Source: Oscillospiraceae bacterium (GTDB taxonomy: Bacteria; Bacillota; Clostridia; Oscillospirales; QAMX01). Taken from it: 6,383 bases of DNA. Under the pieces are notes generated by a model. That model had not been told where the DNA came from. It searched no databases and saw only the letters and a list, made by a program, of their open reading frames with translations. The position numbers and the translations under genes are program-made. Within the stretch, counting starts at the first letter, position 1. Each line of letters begins with the position of its first letter. The stretch spans positions 1-6,383 of the forward strand of contig CACYBP010000358.1 in NCBI GenBank assembly GCA_902772625.1. Reading direction: 5' to 3'. This document shows positions 1 through 5,947 of the stretch, piece by piece.

Positions 1-32
1 GGAAAGCCGATCGACTGGGCCTTTTCCCCGGT

Positions 33-704
33 TTACCAGATAAAGGGGATCAATCTGTATTTTACTTTTGCCTTGTAGGCCGTATAATCTTCGAGACCTT
101 TTTCCAGGACTTTTTCCTCGTTTTGTATCCGCTTTGCGATGATGGGGATATACAAAAGCAGGATCGCAAAAGAGAGGAGAGATCCGAGAATGATCCCCAT
201 CGAAGGAAACAGAAACAACGTCGTCATATACATCGGGTGGCGGACGACGCCGTATAAGCCCGTATCGATCACCTTCTGGTTTTCCTGCACCTCGATCGTT
301 CTGGAAAGGAAGGCGTTTTCCCGAAGCACCTCCGCATACGCGGCGTAGGCCAGAAGAAAGATGACCGTTCCCGTGACGACCGCCCAGTCCGGAAGCAGGA
401 ACCACTGGAAGCGAAAACTGAGCCCCGCGGCGACAAACGCGCCGAGAAACATCAAGCCGCTGAGCGCCACGACGGCTTTCTGCTCTGTTTCTTCCTCTTT
501 CGCGCGGAGACGCTTTTCTAAAAGCGCGGGATTTCTGAATACCATGACGGTCCCGGCTATGAACATGGGAACGAACAGGACGGCGATCAGGAGCCAGCCG
601 TTCGGATATCGGACCGTTCCGGCCGGCACGAAAAGAAGGATGCCGAAAAGCAGCAATCCCGCGGTGAATTTCAGGGTCGCCTGAAAAAACAGTTTGCCCG
701 TCAT
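33..704 (-). CDS. Isoprenylcysteine carboxyl methyltransferase (ICMT/PEMT)-like integral membrane methyltransferase
   Basis: The 223-residue protein is strongly hydrophobic, with membrane segments at about residues 10-28, 36-54, 78-97, 107-125 and 161-189. The C-terminal half carries the signature of the ICMT/phospholipid methyltransferase superfamily: a run around residues 140-160 ending in the R-H-P-x-Y motif (VVRHPMYM, 153-160), then a basic/acidic segment with the paired glutamates NEE (195-197) and the ending YRLIPFIW. In the family these residues bind S-adenosylmethionine at the membrane face, so SAM-dependent methylation of a lipid or small hydrophobic substrate is likely. The substrate is unknown, because bacteria lack prenylated CaaX proteins of the eukaryotic kind. 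The start is supported by AAGGAG (minus strand, 710-715) five bases upstream. It follows the XRE regulator gene by 36 bp on the same strand and is probably co-transcribed. Family assignment is firm; function is not. Confidence 0.88.
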   Translation of the reverse strand: MTGKLFFQATLKFTAGLLLFGILLFVPAGTVRYPNGWLLIAVLFVPMFIAGTVMVFRNPALLEKRLRAKEEETEQKAVVALSGLMFLGAFVAAGLSFRFQWFLLPDWAVVTGTVIFLLAYAAYAEVLRENAFLSRTIEVQENQKVIDTGLYGVVRHPMYMTTLFLFPSMGIILGSLLSFAILLLYIPIIAKRIQNEEKVLEKGLEDYTAYKAKVKYRLIPFIW

Positions 705-740
705 AATGACTCCTTTCAGGATCCGGACTCCGGACCGGCT

Positions 741-1196
741 TCACTCTTTCTTTTTGGAACTCACGTACCGGAAGATCAGAACGCCGGAAAGAATCGCGTT
801 GAGAAGAGCGGCGACGACGAACAGGATATTCAGACTGTCGATCGCGGCGATCAGAAAGGCGACGGCGGCTATGGCAAAGGCGGCCGAACCGATCAGGAGA
901 AATTTTTCCAGGGTCCTGGTCTTCTCGGAAAGCGAGGCCTCGGTCTTTTCCAGAGACGCTTCGGCTTCCCTGACCCGGGGGATATCGCCGTCGCTTTCAT
1001 AGTCGTCGTTCAAAAGATAGTCGGCCGTCACGCCGAAGAGCTTTGAAAGCTCCCGCAGGTTCCCCGCGTCGGGCTCCGCCGAGCCGAGTTCCCAGCGGGA
1101 GACCGTCTGGCGGGAGACCGAAAGCTTTTCGGCCAGCGCCTCCTGGGACATGCCCGCCTTTTTGCGAAGCGCCAGAATTTTGTCGGACAGTTTCAT
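741..1196 (-). CDS. XRE-family helix-turn-helix regulator with a C-terminal membrane hairpin
   Basis: The 151-residue protein starts with a Cro/C1-type DNA-binding domain (about residues 1-63). Its helix-turn-helix is at roughly 17-37 (SQEALAEKLSVSRQTVSRWE), and the conserved GVTADYLL end of the domain follows at 55-62. A charged, Glu/Lys-rich stretch (about 72-98) could form a coiled coil. Two hydrophobic segments follow (about 99-119 and 123-144), then a basic tail, so the regulator is probably held at the membrane. I chose the ATG at 1196 because a strong AAGGAGG lies just upstream and the HTH domain conventionally begins there. The open frame extends to 1283, but that extension has no ribosome binding site and would override the promoter region. 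The gene lies upstream of the methyltransferase gene and probably controls its own operon. The ligand or signal is unknown. Confidence 0.92.
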   Translation of the reverse strand: MKLSDKILALRKKAGMSQEALAEKLSVSRQTVSRWELGSAEPDAGNLRELSKLFGVTADYLLNDDYESDGDIPRVREAEASLEKTEASLSEKTRTLEKFLLIGSAAFAIAAVAFLIAAIDSLNILFVVAALLNAILSGVLIFRYVSSKKKE

Positions 1197-1226
1197 CGGT
1201 CGTTCCTCCTTGGTTTTTGTGCTTCT

Positions 1227-1232
1227 ATCATA
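1227..1232 (-). promoter_or_regulatory. Possible proximal -10 box (TATGAT) for the XRE operon
   Basis: On the minus strand TATGAT lies about 31 bases before the regulator's start codon, which would give a short leader of roughly 24 bases. The -35 position (about 1250-1255) is poor (TGGCCG), so this would need activation or is not a promoter. It matters because the half-site array starts immediately upstream, where a regulator would contact such a promoter. Confidence 0.3.
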
Positions 1233-1255
1233 CGCCTCGGGCGGCGCGGCGGCCA

Positions 1256-1290
1256 CCGCAGGAATGCGGCAATTCCGCAACAAGATGCGG
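1256..1290. promoter_or_regulatory. Candidate operator array: four alternating CCGCA/TGCGG half-sites
   Basis: Half-sites CCGCA (1256-1260), TGCGG (1265-1269), CCGCA (1275-1279) and TGCGG (1286-1290) alternate in orientation with start-to-start steps of 9, 10 and 11 bp, about one helical turn each. They also make a direct repeat ATGCGGCAAT (1264-1273 and 1285-1294) offset by 21 bp, two turns. The array sits between the distal minus-strand promoter and the XRE start codon. Autoregulation by the adjacent XRE protein is the obvious inference but nothing proves it. TGCGG is not rare in GC-rich DNA; it is the ordered spacing that stands out. Confidence 0.45.
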
Positions 1291-1326
1291 CAATCCGGCT
1301 TTTTCGGGTTTCAGGGCCGTTTTGCG

Positions 1327-1365
1327 CCTCCCGCGGGGAGGAAAGACGCTTTTCGCGCCGTCTTT
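1327..1365. other. Two adjacent hairpins in the XRE leader region
   Basis: CCTCCC/GGGAGG (1327-1332 with 1336-1341, 3-base loop) directly abuts AAAGACG/CGTCTTT (1342-1348 with 1359-1365, 10-base loop). If transcription starts from the distal minus-strand promoter near 1376, both would form in the first 50 bases of the regulator mRNA, the second stem first. On the plus strand the second stem is followed by T residues and would resemble a terminator, but no plus-strand gene lies upstream. No known riboswitch class is recognised. Confidence 0.4.
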
Positions 1366-1382
1366 TTGAAGGACCCGGTATG

Positions 1383-1411
1383 ACCATAGCACAGAATAAG
1401 CGATCTGTCAA
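1383..1411 (-). promoter_or_regulatory. Predicted distal promoter of the XRE-methyltransferase operon
   Basis: On the minus strand a perfect TTGACA -35 (1406-1411) is separated by exactly 17 bp from TATGGT (1383-1388), which is preceded by TGC, an extended -10 element. Transcription would begin near 1376, leaving a leader of about 180 bases before the regulator's ATG at 1196. It faces away from the plus-strand promoter at 1431-1459, and the two -35 boxes are 19 bp apart. Confidence 0.65.
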
Positions 1412-1430
1412 ATAAAAAGCGGCGCGGGAC

Positions 1431-1459
1431 TTGTCAAAAAGGCGGATCTGTGGTATCTT
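1431..1459 (+). promoter_or_regulatory. Predicted promoter of the acyl-CoA synthetase gene
   Basis: TTGTCA (1431-1436), a 17-bp spacer, and TATCTT (1454-1459) preceded by TGG, an extended -10. The start point would be near 1466, leaving a leader of about 180 bases before the GTG at 1646. It is back to back with the minus-strand promoter at 1383-1411, and both -35 regions share a TGTCAAA word (1406 and 1432, 26 bp apart). Confidence 0.65.
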
Positions 1460-1465
1460 TATAAA

Positions 1466-1645
1466 AAGAAGCCGCGTCTTTCCGAAAGAATACTCCCGCC
1501 GGAAAGATTTTTCGGAGGCGTCGGGAAAGACGGGGCCGGGAAAACGTCCCGAAAAGACGCCGGCGCCCTTTCGGGTCGGCGCGCGCCGTCAGGCTTCGGG
1601 AGCTTGCGGGTACCATCCATCGTGCGGCGGATCGGAAAGCGGTGA
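1466..1645 (+). other. Long structured leader upstream of the acyl-CoA synthetase, with a terminator-like hairpin
   Basis: This stretch holds no convincing gene. Near its 5' end TCTTTCCG (1477-1484) pairs perfectly with CGGAAAGA (1500-1507) and is followed at once by TTTTT (1508-1512), the form of an intrinsic terminator. The same bases can instead form TCTTT/AAAGA (1477-1481 with 1485-1489) and CTCC/GGAG (1493-1496 with 1514-1517). Further on, GGCGTC/GACGCC (1517-1522 with 1556-1561), CGGGA/TCCCG (1537-1541 with 1547-1551) and the 12-bp palindrome CGGCGCGCGCCG (1577-1588) add structure. I recognise no T-box or riboswitch consensus. Regulation by attenuation is a hypothesis. Confidence 0.4.
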
Positions 1646-3268
1646 GTGAATTTGCAGAACAAGCCTTATCCCTATTGTGAAGCCACGGAGATCAGGGATC
1701 TCAAGGACATGCTGGATATCAAAGCGAGGACGAAGAAAAAGGACACGGCCTTTCTCTTCCCGGTGGAAAGCGGCGAGATGCGCAAGACCTACCGGGATCT
1801 GCAGGCCGACGTCAACGCGTTCGGCACGTGGATGTATCACCACAAACTCCGCGGAAAGCACGTAGCCCTGGTGGGGGAAAACTCCTACGAGTGGCTGGTG
1901 GCCTTCTTCGCCGCGGTGAACGGCGGAAACGTCGCGGCGGCGATCGACCGCAATCTGCCGGAGGAGGAGATCGTCCAGCTCGCGAAAAGAGCCGACGCCG
2001 ACGCGGCCTTCCTCTCGGACGCCTGCTTCCGGAAATGCGGTCGGCGCGTCGCCCGCAAAAGCTACAACCTCGCGCGGTTCGACGATATCCTCCGGGAGGG
2101 ACGGCTTCTCCTGAAAAGGGGAGAGACCGACTTCCTCCGTTATGAAGTCAGGGAAGACGACACGGCCGCCATCCTCTTCACCTCCGGCACCTCGGGCTTC
2201 AGCAAGGGCGTGGAGCTGACCAACAGAAATCTGGCCTTTGAGATCACGCATACCAGCATGCTGTTCGATCCCGAGGGCGGCGTGCTGGCGGTGCTGCCGT
2301 TCCATCACGCCTTCGGTCTGGTGGTGGGGATCCTCATGGTGATCAATTACGGCCAGCCGATCTACATCAACAAAAACCTCCGCCGCATCCGGGAGGACAT
2401 GGAGCGCTTCCGCCCGAAGACCATGTTCATGGTGCCCGCCTTCGTGGAGTCCTTCCACCGTCAGATCTGGGCCGAGATCTCCAAAAAGAGAATGACGCAC
2501 CCCCTCAGAGGGCTGATGAAGTCCACCGACCTCATTCTCAGATCGGGCGTGGATATCCGCAGGTTCGCGTACGGGGCGATCCAGAAGGTGTTCGGCGGCA
2601 ATCTCTCGTATATCATCTGCGGCGGCGCGCCCCTGGACCCCACCTACGTCCGGGAGTTCCGGAGCTGGGGCATCGAGATCCTCAACGGATACGGAGCGAC
2701 CGAATGCTCTCCCTGCACGGCGGTCAACCGGGTGGCTTATCACCGGGACGGCACCGTGGGCGTTCCCGTCCCGGGAATTGAGGTGAAGGTCACCGAAGAG
2801 GGCGAGGTGGCCTTCCGCGGGGATCTGGTGATGAAGGGCTATTACAAGGACCCGGACGCCACGCGCGAGGTTCTGATCGACGGATGGTATCACACCGGCG
2901 ACCTCGGAACGGTGGACGGGGACGGGTTCATCACTCTCACGGGACGAAAAAAGAATCTGATCATCCTCTCAAACGGGGAAAACATCTCTCCGGAGGAGCT
3001 GGAGATGAACCTGACCCGGGATTCCGGGGTGGCGGAGGCGCTGGTTTACGCCTCGGAGGGGAAGATCGTCGCCGAGGTCTATCCCGATGAAAAGCACAGG
3101 GGCGACGCGGCCTATTTCGAAAAGCTCAGAAACAAGGTCAACAAGGGCCGCCCGCCCTACAAGCGCATCGCCCAGATCGTCACGGTGGATCACGCGTTCA
3201 TCAAAAATACGAATATGAAGATCCTCCGCCATAAGAACCTTCCCGGCTCCGGGGAGAAGGACGCCTGA
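1646..3268 (+). CDS. AMP-forming acyl-CoA synthetase (long-chain fatty-acid–CoA ligase family)
   Basis: The 540-residue protein belongs to the adenylate-forming (ANL) superfamily, which activates a carboxylic acid with ATP to an acyl-AMP and normally transfers it to CoA. Visible core motifs: the phosphate-binding loop FTSGTSGFSKG (178-188), the acyl-pocket segment LPFHHAFG (217-224), NGYGATE (347-353), GWYHTGDLG with the ribose-binding Asp419 (413-421), and TGRKKN with Arg434 (432-437). Near the C-terminus Lys525 in NTNMKILR is the likely adenylation lysine, although the usual P-K-T-x-x-G-K context is degenerate. Length is typical of shorter bacterial ligases. No signal peptide is seen, so it is cytoplasmic. 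The substrate is unknown; a fatty acid is most likely. The start is weakly marked: an in-frame TGA at 1643-1645 excludes anything longer, and a poor GGAAAG lies six bases before GTG 1646. TTG at 1652 is the alternative. Confidence 0.9.
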   Translation: MNLQNKPYPYCEATEIRDLKDMLDIKARTKKKDTAFLFPVESGEMRKTYRDLQADVNAFGTWMYHHKLRGKHVALVGENSYEWLVAFFAAVNGGNVAAAIDRNLPEEEIVQLAKRADADAAFLSDACFRKCGRRVARKSYNLARFDDILREGRLLLKRGETDFLRYEVREDDTAAILFTSGTSGFSKGVELTNRNLAFEITHTSMLFDPEGGVLAVLPFHHAFGLVVGILMVINYGQPIYINKNLRRIREDMERFRPKTMFMVPAFVESFHRQIWAEISKKRMTHPLRGLMKSTDLILRSGVDIRRFAYGAIQKVFGGNLSYIICGGAPLDPTYVREFRSWGIEILNGYGATECSPCTAVNRVAYHRDGTVGVPVPGIEVKVTEEGEVAFRGDLVMKGYYKDPDATREVLIDGWYHTGDLGTVDGDGFITLTGRKKNLIILSNGENISPEELEMNLTRDSGVAEALVYASEGKIVAEVYPDEKHRGDAAYFEKLRNKVNKGRPPYKRIAQIVTVDHAFIKNTNMKILRHKNLPGSGEKDA

Positions 3269-3280
3269 AAAACGAAAAGG

Positions 3281-3310
3281 ATCCCGCTTCCGCCGGGGAG
3301 AGGCGGGGAT
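3281..3310. other. GC-rich hairpin between the ligase and reductase genes
   Basis: ATCCCGC (3281-3287) pairs with GCGGGGAT (3303-3310) with one bulged G; an overlapping CCGCC/GGCGG pairing (3290-3294 with 3302-3306) is an alternative. It begins 13 bases after the ligase stop codon but has no T tract on the plus strand, so it is at best a weak terminator or a transcript-end stabiliser. Its last base overlaps the next promoter's -35 box. Confidence 0.4.
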
Positions 3311-3338
3311 TGCAAAGCACGTCCGGGTATGTTATACC
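3310..3338 (+). promoter_or_regulatory. Predicted promoter of the aldo/keto reductase gene
   Basis: TTGCAA (3310-3315), a 17-bp spacer, and TATACC (3333-3338) preceded by TGT, an extended -10. The start would be near 3345, giving a leader of about 30 bases that contains the strong AAGGAGG at 3361-3367, six bases before the ATG. The -35 box is the same TTGCAA found in the amidohydrolase and lipoprotein promoters. Confidence 0.65.
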
Positions 3339-3373
3339 GATATTAACTTTACCGTGAATCAAGGAGGAGAATC

Positions 3374-4507
3374 ATGGAGTACAGACAACTTTACGGCATG
3401 AAGGAACGCCCGTCGCTTCTGGGCTTCGGCTGTATGCGCCTGCCGCTTCTGCCGGGCGGGAATCGCGGCGACATCGATTACCCCCGCGCCGAGAAAATGA
3501 TCGACGAGGCCATCAAAAACGGCGTGAACTATTTCGACACGGCCTACGGATATCTGGACGGTCAGAGCGAGATCTTCGTGGGGAAGGCCCTGAAAAAATA
3601 CCCGCGCGACTCCTTCTATCTGGCGTCCAAGCTGCCCATGGGGATGATTGATTCCTACGAAAGGGGCGTGGAGATCTTCCGGCACCAGTTTGAAAAGCTG
3701 CAGGTGGACTATATCGATTTTTACATGTTCCACGGCATCAACCGGGAGACCTTCGACGAAAAGATCCTGAAATTCGGCCTTCTGGACGAGATGATCAAGA
3801 TGAAGGAGGAGGGAAAGATCCGCAATCTCGGCTTCTCCTTCCACGGAAGCTACGAGGATTTCGAGTACATCCTTTCCTACCGGAAGTGGGATTTCTGCCA
3901 GATCCAGTATAACTATATGGATACCGATATCCAGGCGGGCGACAGAGGCGTCGCGCTGGCCGGAAAACTTCAGGTGCCGCTGGTGATCATGGAGCCGGTG
4001 AAGGGCGGCTCGCTTGCCTCCTTCGCGCCGTCCGCCGAAAAGATCTTCAGGGACTACGCCCCGGAAAAGAGCCTCGCCTCCTGGGCGGTGCGGTGGGTCG
4101 CGGCCCATCCGGAGGTTATGGTGGTGCTCAGCGGCATGTCCACCGGGGAACAGGTGAAGGACAATCTCGATACCTTCAATCACTTCGCGCCTCTTTCCGG
4201 GGAGGAGCAGGACGTCATCGACCGCGTGGTGAAGGAGATCCGCGGGAGCATCCGCAACGGCTGCACCGGGTGCGCCTACTGCATGCCCTGCCCCTTCGGC
4301 GTGGATATCCCGCGCAATTTCTCGATCTGGAACGAGTACGGCATGTACGCCAACGCCGACCGGGCGAAGGGAGGACTTGGGCGTCTTGACGAGGCCAAGT
4401 GGGCCGACAAGTGCCGGAAATGCGGCAAGTGCGAAAAGGCCTGCCCCCAGGGGCTTCCCATCCGCGAGGATCTCGTGCGCATGTTCCGGGAGATCTCGGC
4501 GCTCTGA
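3374..4507 (+). CDS. Aldo/keto reductase with a C-terminal two-[4Fe-4S] ferredoxin-like domain
   Basis: The 377-residue protein has an N-terminal aldo/keto reductase barrel (about 1-290). The catalytic tetrad can be placed as Asp55 and Tyr60 (FDTAYGYLDG), Lys86 (LASKLP) and His120 (FYMFHG), so an NAD(P)H-dependent carbonyl reduction, or the reverse, is chemically possible. After the barrel come two cysteine clusters: C297-x2-C300-x2-C303-x2-C306-P, in the phrase CTGCAYCMPCP, and C347-x2-C350-x2-C353-x3-C357-P. These should ligate two iron-sulfur clusters, as in the group of predicted aldo/keto reductases with ferredoxin tails common in anaerobic clostridia. The clusters suggest electron exchange with ferredoxin or flavodoxin, but substrate and partner are not known. 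The start is fixed by AAGGAGG at 3361-3367. It has its own promoter and is followed by a shared terminator. No signal peptide is seen, so it is cytoplasmic. Confidence 0.93.
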   Translation: MEYRQLYGMKERPSLLGFGCMRLPLLPGGNRGDIDYPRAEKMIDEAIKNGVNYFDTAYGYLDGQSEIFVGKALKKYPRDSFYLASKLPMGMIDSYERGVEIFRHQFEKLQVDYIDFYMFHGINRETFDEKILKFGLLDEMIKMKEEGKIRNLGFSFHGSYEDFEYILSYRKWDFCQIQYNYMDTDIQAGDRGVALAGKLQVPLVIMEPVKGGSLASFAPSAEKIFRDYAPEKSLASWAVRWVAAHPEVMVVLSGMSTGEQVKDNLDTFNHFAPLSGEEQDVIDRVVKEIRGSIRNGCTGCAYCMPCPFGVDIPRNFSIWNEYGMYANADRAKGGLGRLDEAKWADKCRKCGKCEKACPQGLPIREDLVRMFREISAL

Positions 4508-4528
4508 ATCTGAAATGGAAGAAAAGCG

Positions 4529-4567
4529 AAAAAGCTCTCCGGAGTCCCTGGGGCTCCGGAGAGCTTT
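4529..4567. terminator. Intrinsic terminator between convergent genes, strongest for the minus strand
   Basis: AAAGCTCTCCGGAG (4531-4544) pairs perfectly with its complement at 4554-4567: 14 bp around a 9-base loop. Read on the minus strand it is followed by a T-rich tract (TTTTTCGCTTTTCTTCC, beginning in the stem), a classic terminator for the amidohydrolase transcript. Read on the plus strand only TTT follows, so it is weaker for the reductase. It lies 23 bases after the reductase stop and 35 bases beyond the amidohydrolase stop, so it serves both convergent genes. Confidence 0.9.
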
Positions 4568-4602
4568 CCGTATATATGGAAGCTTTGTGAAAGAGACGCG
4601 GA

Positions 4603-5745
4603 TCACTCCACCGGCTTTCCGTCGATCAGGACGCGCCGGATCACGGTGGAGCTTACCATCGGGTCGCCGTCGGTGATGACCAGATCGGCGTCCTTTCCGA
4701 CCTCCAGCGAGCCCACCCGGTCGGCGATGCCGATCTGGAGAGCCGGGTTGACGGTGATGGCCTTCAGCGCCTCGAACCGATCCATCCCGGCCTTGACCGC
4801 GAGCCCCGCGCACAGCGGCAGATATTCCTGGGGGATCACGGGCGAGTCGGTGATGATGGAGACCCGGCAGCCCTTTGCGGCCAGGATCCCCGGGGTGGTC
4901 CAGGACTTGTTCTGCAGCTCGAACTTGGTGGCGTGGGTCAGGGTCGGCCCGACGGCGAGGGGATAGGGGCAATCCGCCAGCTCGTCGGCGATCAGATGGC
5001 CCTCGGTCACGTGCTCGATGGTGAGAAGCACGTCGAATTCCTTCGCAAGCCGGATGGCGGTGAGGATGTCGTTTGCCTGATGGGCGTGGATCTTCAGGGG
5101 GATCTCCTTTTTCAGCACCGGGATCATGGCCTCGCATTTGAAATCGAAGGCGGGGCGCTTGAAGAGATCGTCCCCGGCGGCCTCTTTTTTCTGAAGATAT
5201 TCTCTCGCCTTGAAGAGCATCCCGCGGATCACCGCGGCAGTGGACATGCGCGCGGCGTTGCCCTTGTCGCGGTAGCAGCGCTTCGGGTTTTCGCCCAGGG
5301 CGCATTTCATGGCCACCGGCGTTTTCAGGAGCATATCGTCGACGCATTTGCCCACGGTCTTCACGGCGATCCAGGTGCCGCCGATGGGGTTGGAGCTTCC
5401 CTGGCCGGTGGCGACCGAGGTTACGCCGCTTCTCGCAGCGGCGCGGACGCTGGGATCCAGGGGGTTGAAGCTGTCCTCTGCGCGCAGCTGTGGGGTGCAG
5501 GCGTCGCCGTATTCGTTGAAGTCGGCGCCTTCAAAGCCGATGCCCCAGCCGTCCAGTCCCAGATGGCAGTGGGCGTCGATGAAGCCGGGATAGACCGAAA
5601 GCCCGGCGGCGTCGAAGACCTCCTCGCCGGCCCCGGCCGGAAGCCCGGAGCCGATCTCCCGGATCTTTCCGTTTTCGATGCGGACGTCGGCCGCGTACGG
5701 CGCGGGATTCACGGCGTCGTGGATCAGACCGTTTTTGATAAGCAT
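4603..5745 (-). CDS. Metal-dependent amidohydrolase (imidazolonepropionase-like)
   Basis: The 380-residue protein is a composite-domain amidohydrolase. A small beta-sandwich N-terminus (MLIKNGLIHD...VRIENGKIREIG) leads into the TIM barrel opening with FIDAHCHLG, whose H59 and H61 are metal ligands. Further likely active-site residues are Lys147/Glu152 in MKCALGENPKR, His220 and His222 (IHAHQA), His245 (IEHVTEGH) and Asp300 (ITDSP). The C-terminus closes the sandwich with VGSLEVGKDADLVITDGDP, typical of dihydroorotase/imidazolonepropionase/deacetylase relatives. It should hydrolyse a C-N bond in a cyclic or linear amide; the substrate is unknown and no hut, pyrimidine or peptidoglycan gene is nearby. 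ATG 5745 is chosen because GGAGGG lies seven bases upstream and a good promoter at 5810-5838 would fall inside any longer version. The reading frame happens to stay open to 6066 through repeat DNA. Confidence 0.9.
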   Translation of the reverse strand: MLIKNGLIHDAVNPAPYAADVRIENGKIREIGSGLPAGAGEEVFDAAGLSVYPGFIDAHCHLGLDGWGIGFEGADFNEYGDACTPQLRAEDSFNPLDPSVRAAARSGVTSVATGQGSSNPIGGTWIAVKTVGKCVDDMLLKTPVAMKCALGENPKRCYRDKGNAARMSTAAVIRGMLFKAREYLQKKEAAGDDLFKRPAFDFKCEAMIPVLKKEIPLKIHAHQANDILTAIRLAKEFDVLLTIEHVTEGHLIADELADCPYPLAVGPTLTHATKFELQNKSWTTPGILAAKGCRVSIITDSPVIPQEYLPLCAGLAVKAGMDRFEALKAITVNPALQIGIADRVGSLEVGKDADLVITDGDPMVSSTVIRRVLIDGKPVE

Positions 5746-5809
5746 GTTTTTGCCCTCCGTTCCGGCGCGGCGGCGCCCGGCCGTGCGCGTCGAGATGATT
5801 CTGAAAACC

Positions 5810-5838
5810 AGTATAGCACGCCCGGAGAGAGTTTGCAA
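5810..5838 (-). promoter_or_regulatory. Predicted promoter of the amidohydrolase gene
   Basis: On the minus strand TTGCAA (5833-5838), a 17-bp spacer, and TATACT (5810-5815) preceded by TGC, an extended -10. The start would be near 5803, giving a leader of about 58 bases. Its position rules out the longer open frame upstream as coding sequence. Confidence 0.72.
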
Positions 5839-5858
5839 TTCCCGAAAAGCGGCAAAGC

Positions 5859-5872
5859 CCCGGGAAACCGGG
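5859..5872. other. Small GNRA-type hairpin in the intergenic island
   Basis: CCCGG-GAAA-CCGGG on the plus strand: a five-pair stem closed by a GAAA tetraloop. It belongs to the GC-rich stretch 5840-5942, which otherwise holds no gene and carries the CCCGGAAAG words of the neighbouring 18-bp repeats. Confidence 0.35.
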
Positions 5873-5893
5873 CGAGGGGAGCCTGCGCCGCGG

Positions 5894-5947
5894 AGAAGGG
5901 CCCCGGAAAGAGGCGCGGTCCCGGAAAGAGGCACGACTTCGGAAAGC
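5894..5947. repeat. 18-bp tandem repeat, left block (three units)
   Basis: Three adjacent 18-bp units: AGAAGGGCCCCGGAAAGA (5894-5911), GGCGCGGTCCCGGAAAGA (5912-5929) and GGCACGACTTCGGAAAGC (5930-5947). The exact 13-mer CCCGGAAAGAGGC recurs at 5902 and 5920. The third unit is the most diverged and runs into the terminal arm of the palindromic element. Units of the same type resume on the element's other side at 6118. Confidence 0.65.

Noticed and set aside
1..32. Possible further gene downstream of the methyltransferase
   Set aside because: Only 32 bases remain, with no start codon, stop-defined frame or hairpin that can be judged.
1197..1283. Possible 29-residue N-terminal extension of the XRE regulator
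   Set aside because: AAGGAGG sits directly before ATG 1196, and the HTH domain begins there. The extension would encode unrelated sequence over the half-site array.
1342..1367. Plus-strand terminator-like hairpin followed by TTTTT
   Set aside because: No plus-strand gene or promoter lies upstream, so there is no transcript for it to end; it is reported only as a leader hairpin on the minus side.
1589..2893. Long minus-strand open frame (434 codons) opposite the acyl-CoA synthetase
   Set aside because: It mirrors a gene with full ANL-family motifs; its translation shows no recognisable domain and no ribosome binding site was found. Long antisense frames are common opposite GC-rich genes.
3359..5347. 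Very long minus-strand open frame (662 codons) opposite the reductase and across part of the amidohydrolase
   Set aside because: It runs antisense through one well-supported gene, crosses the terminator, and continues out of frame within another gene. The translation is low-complexity and Arg/His/Pro-rich with no domain.
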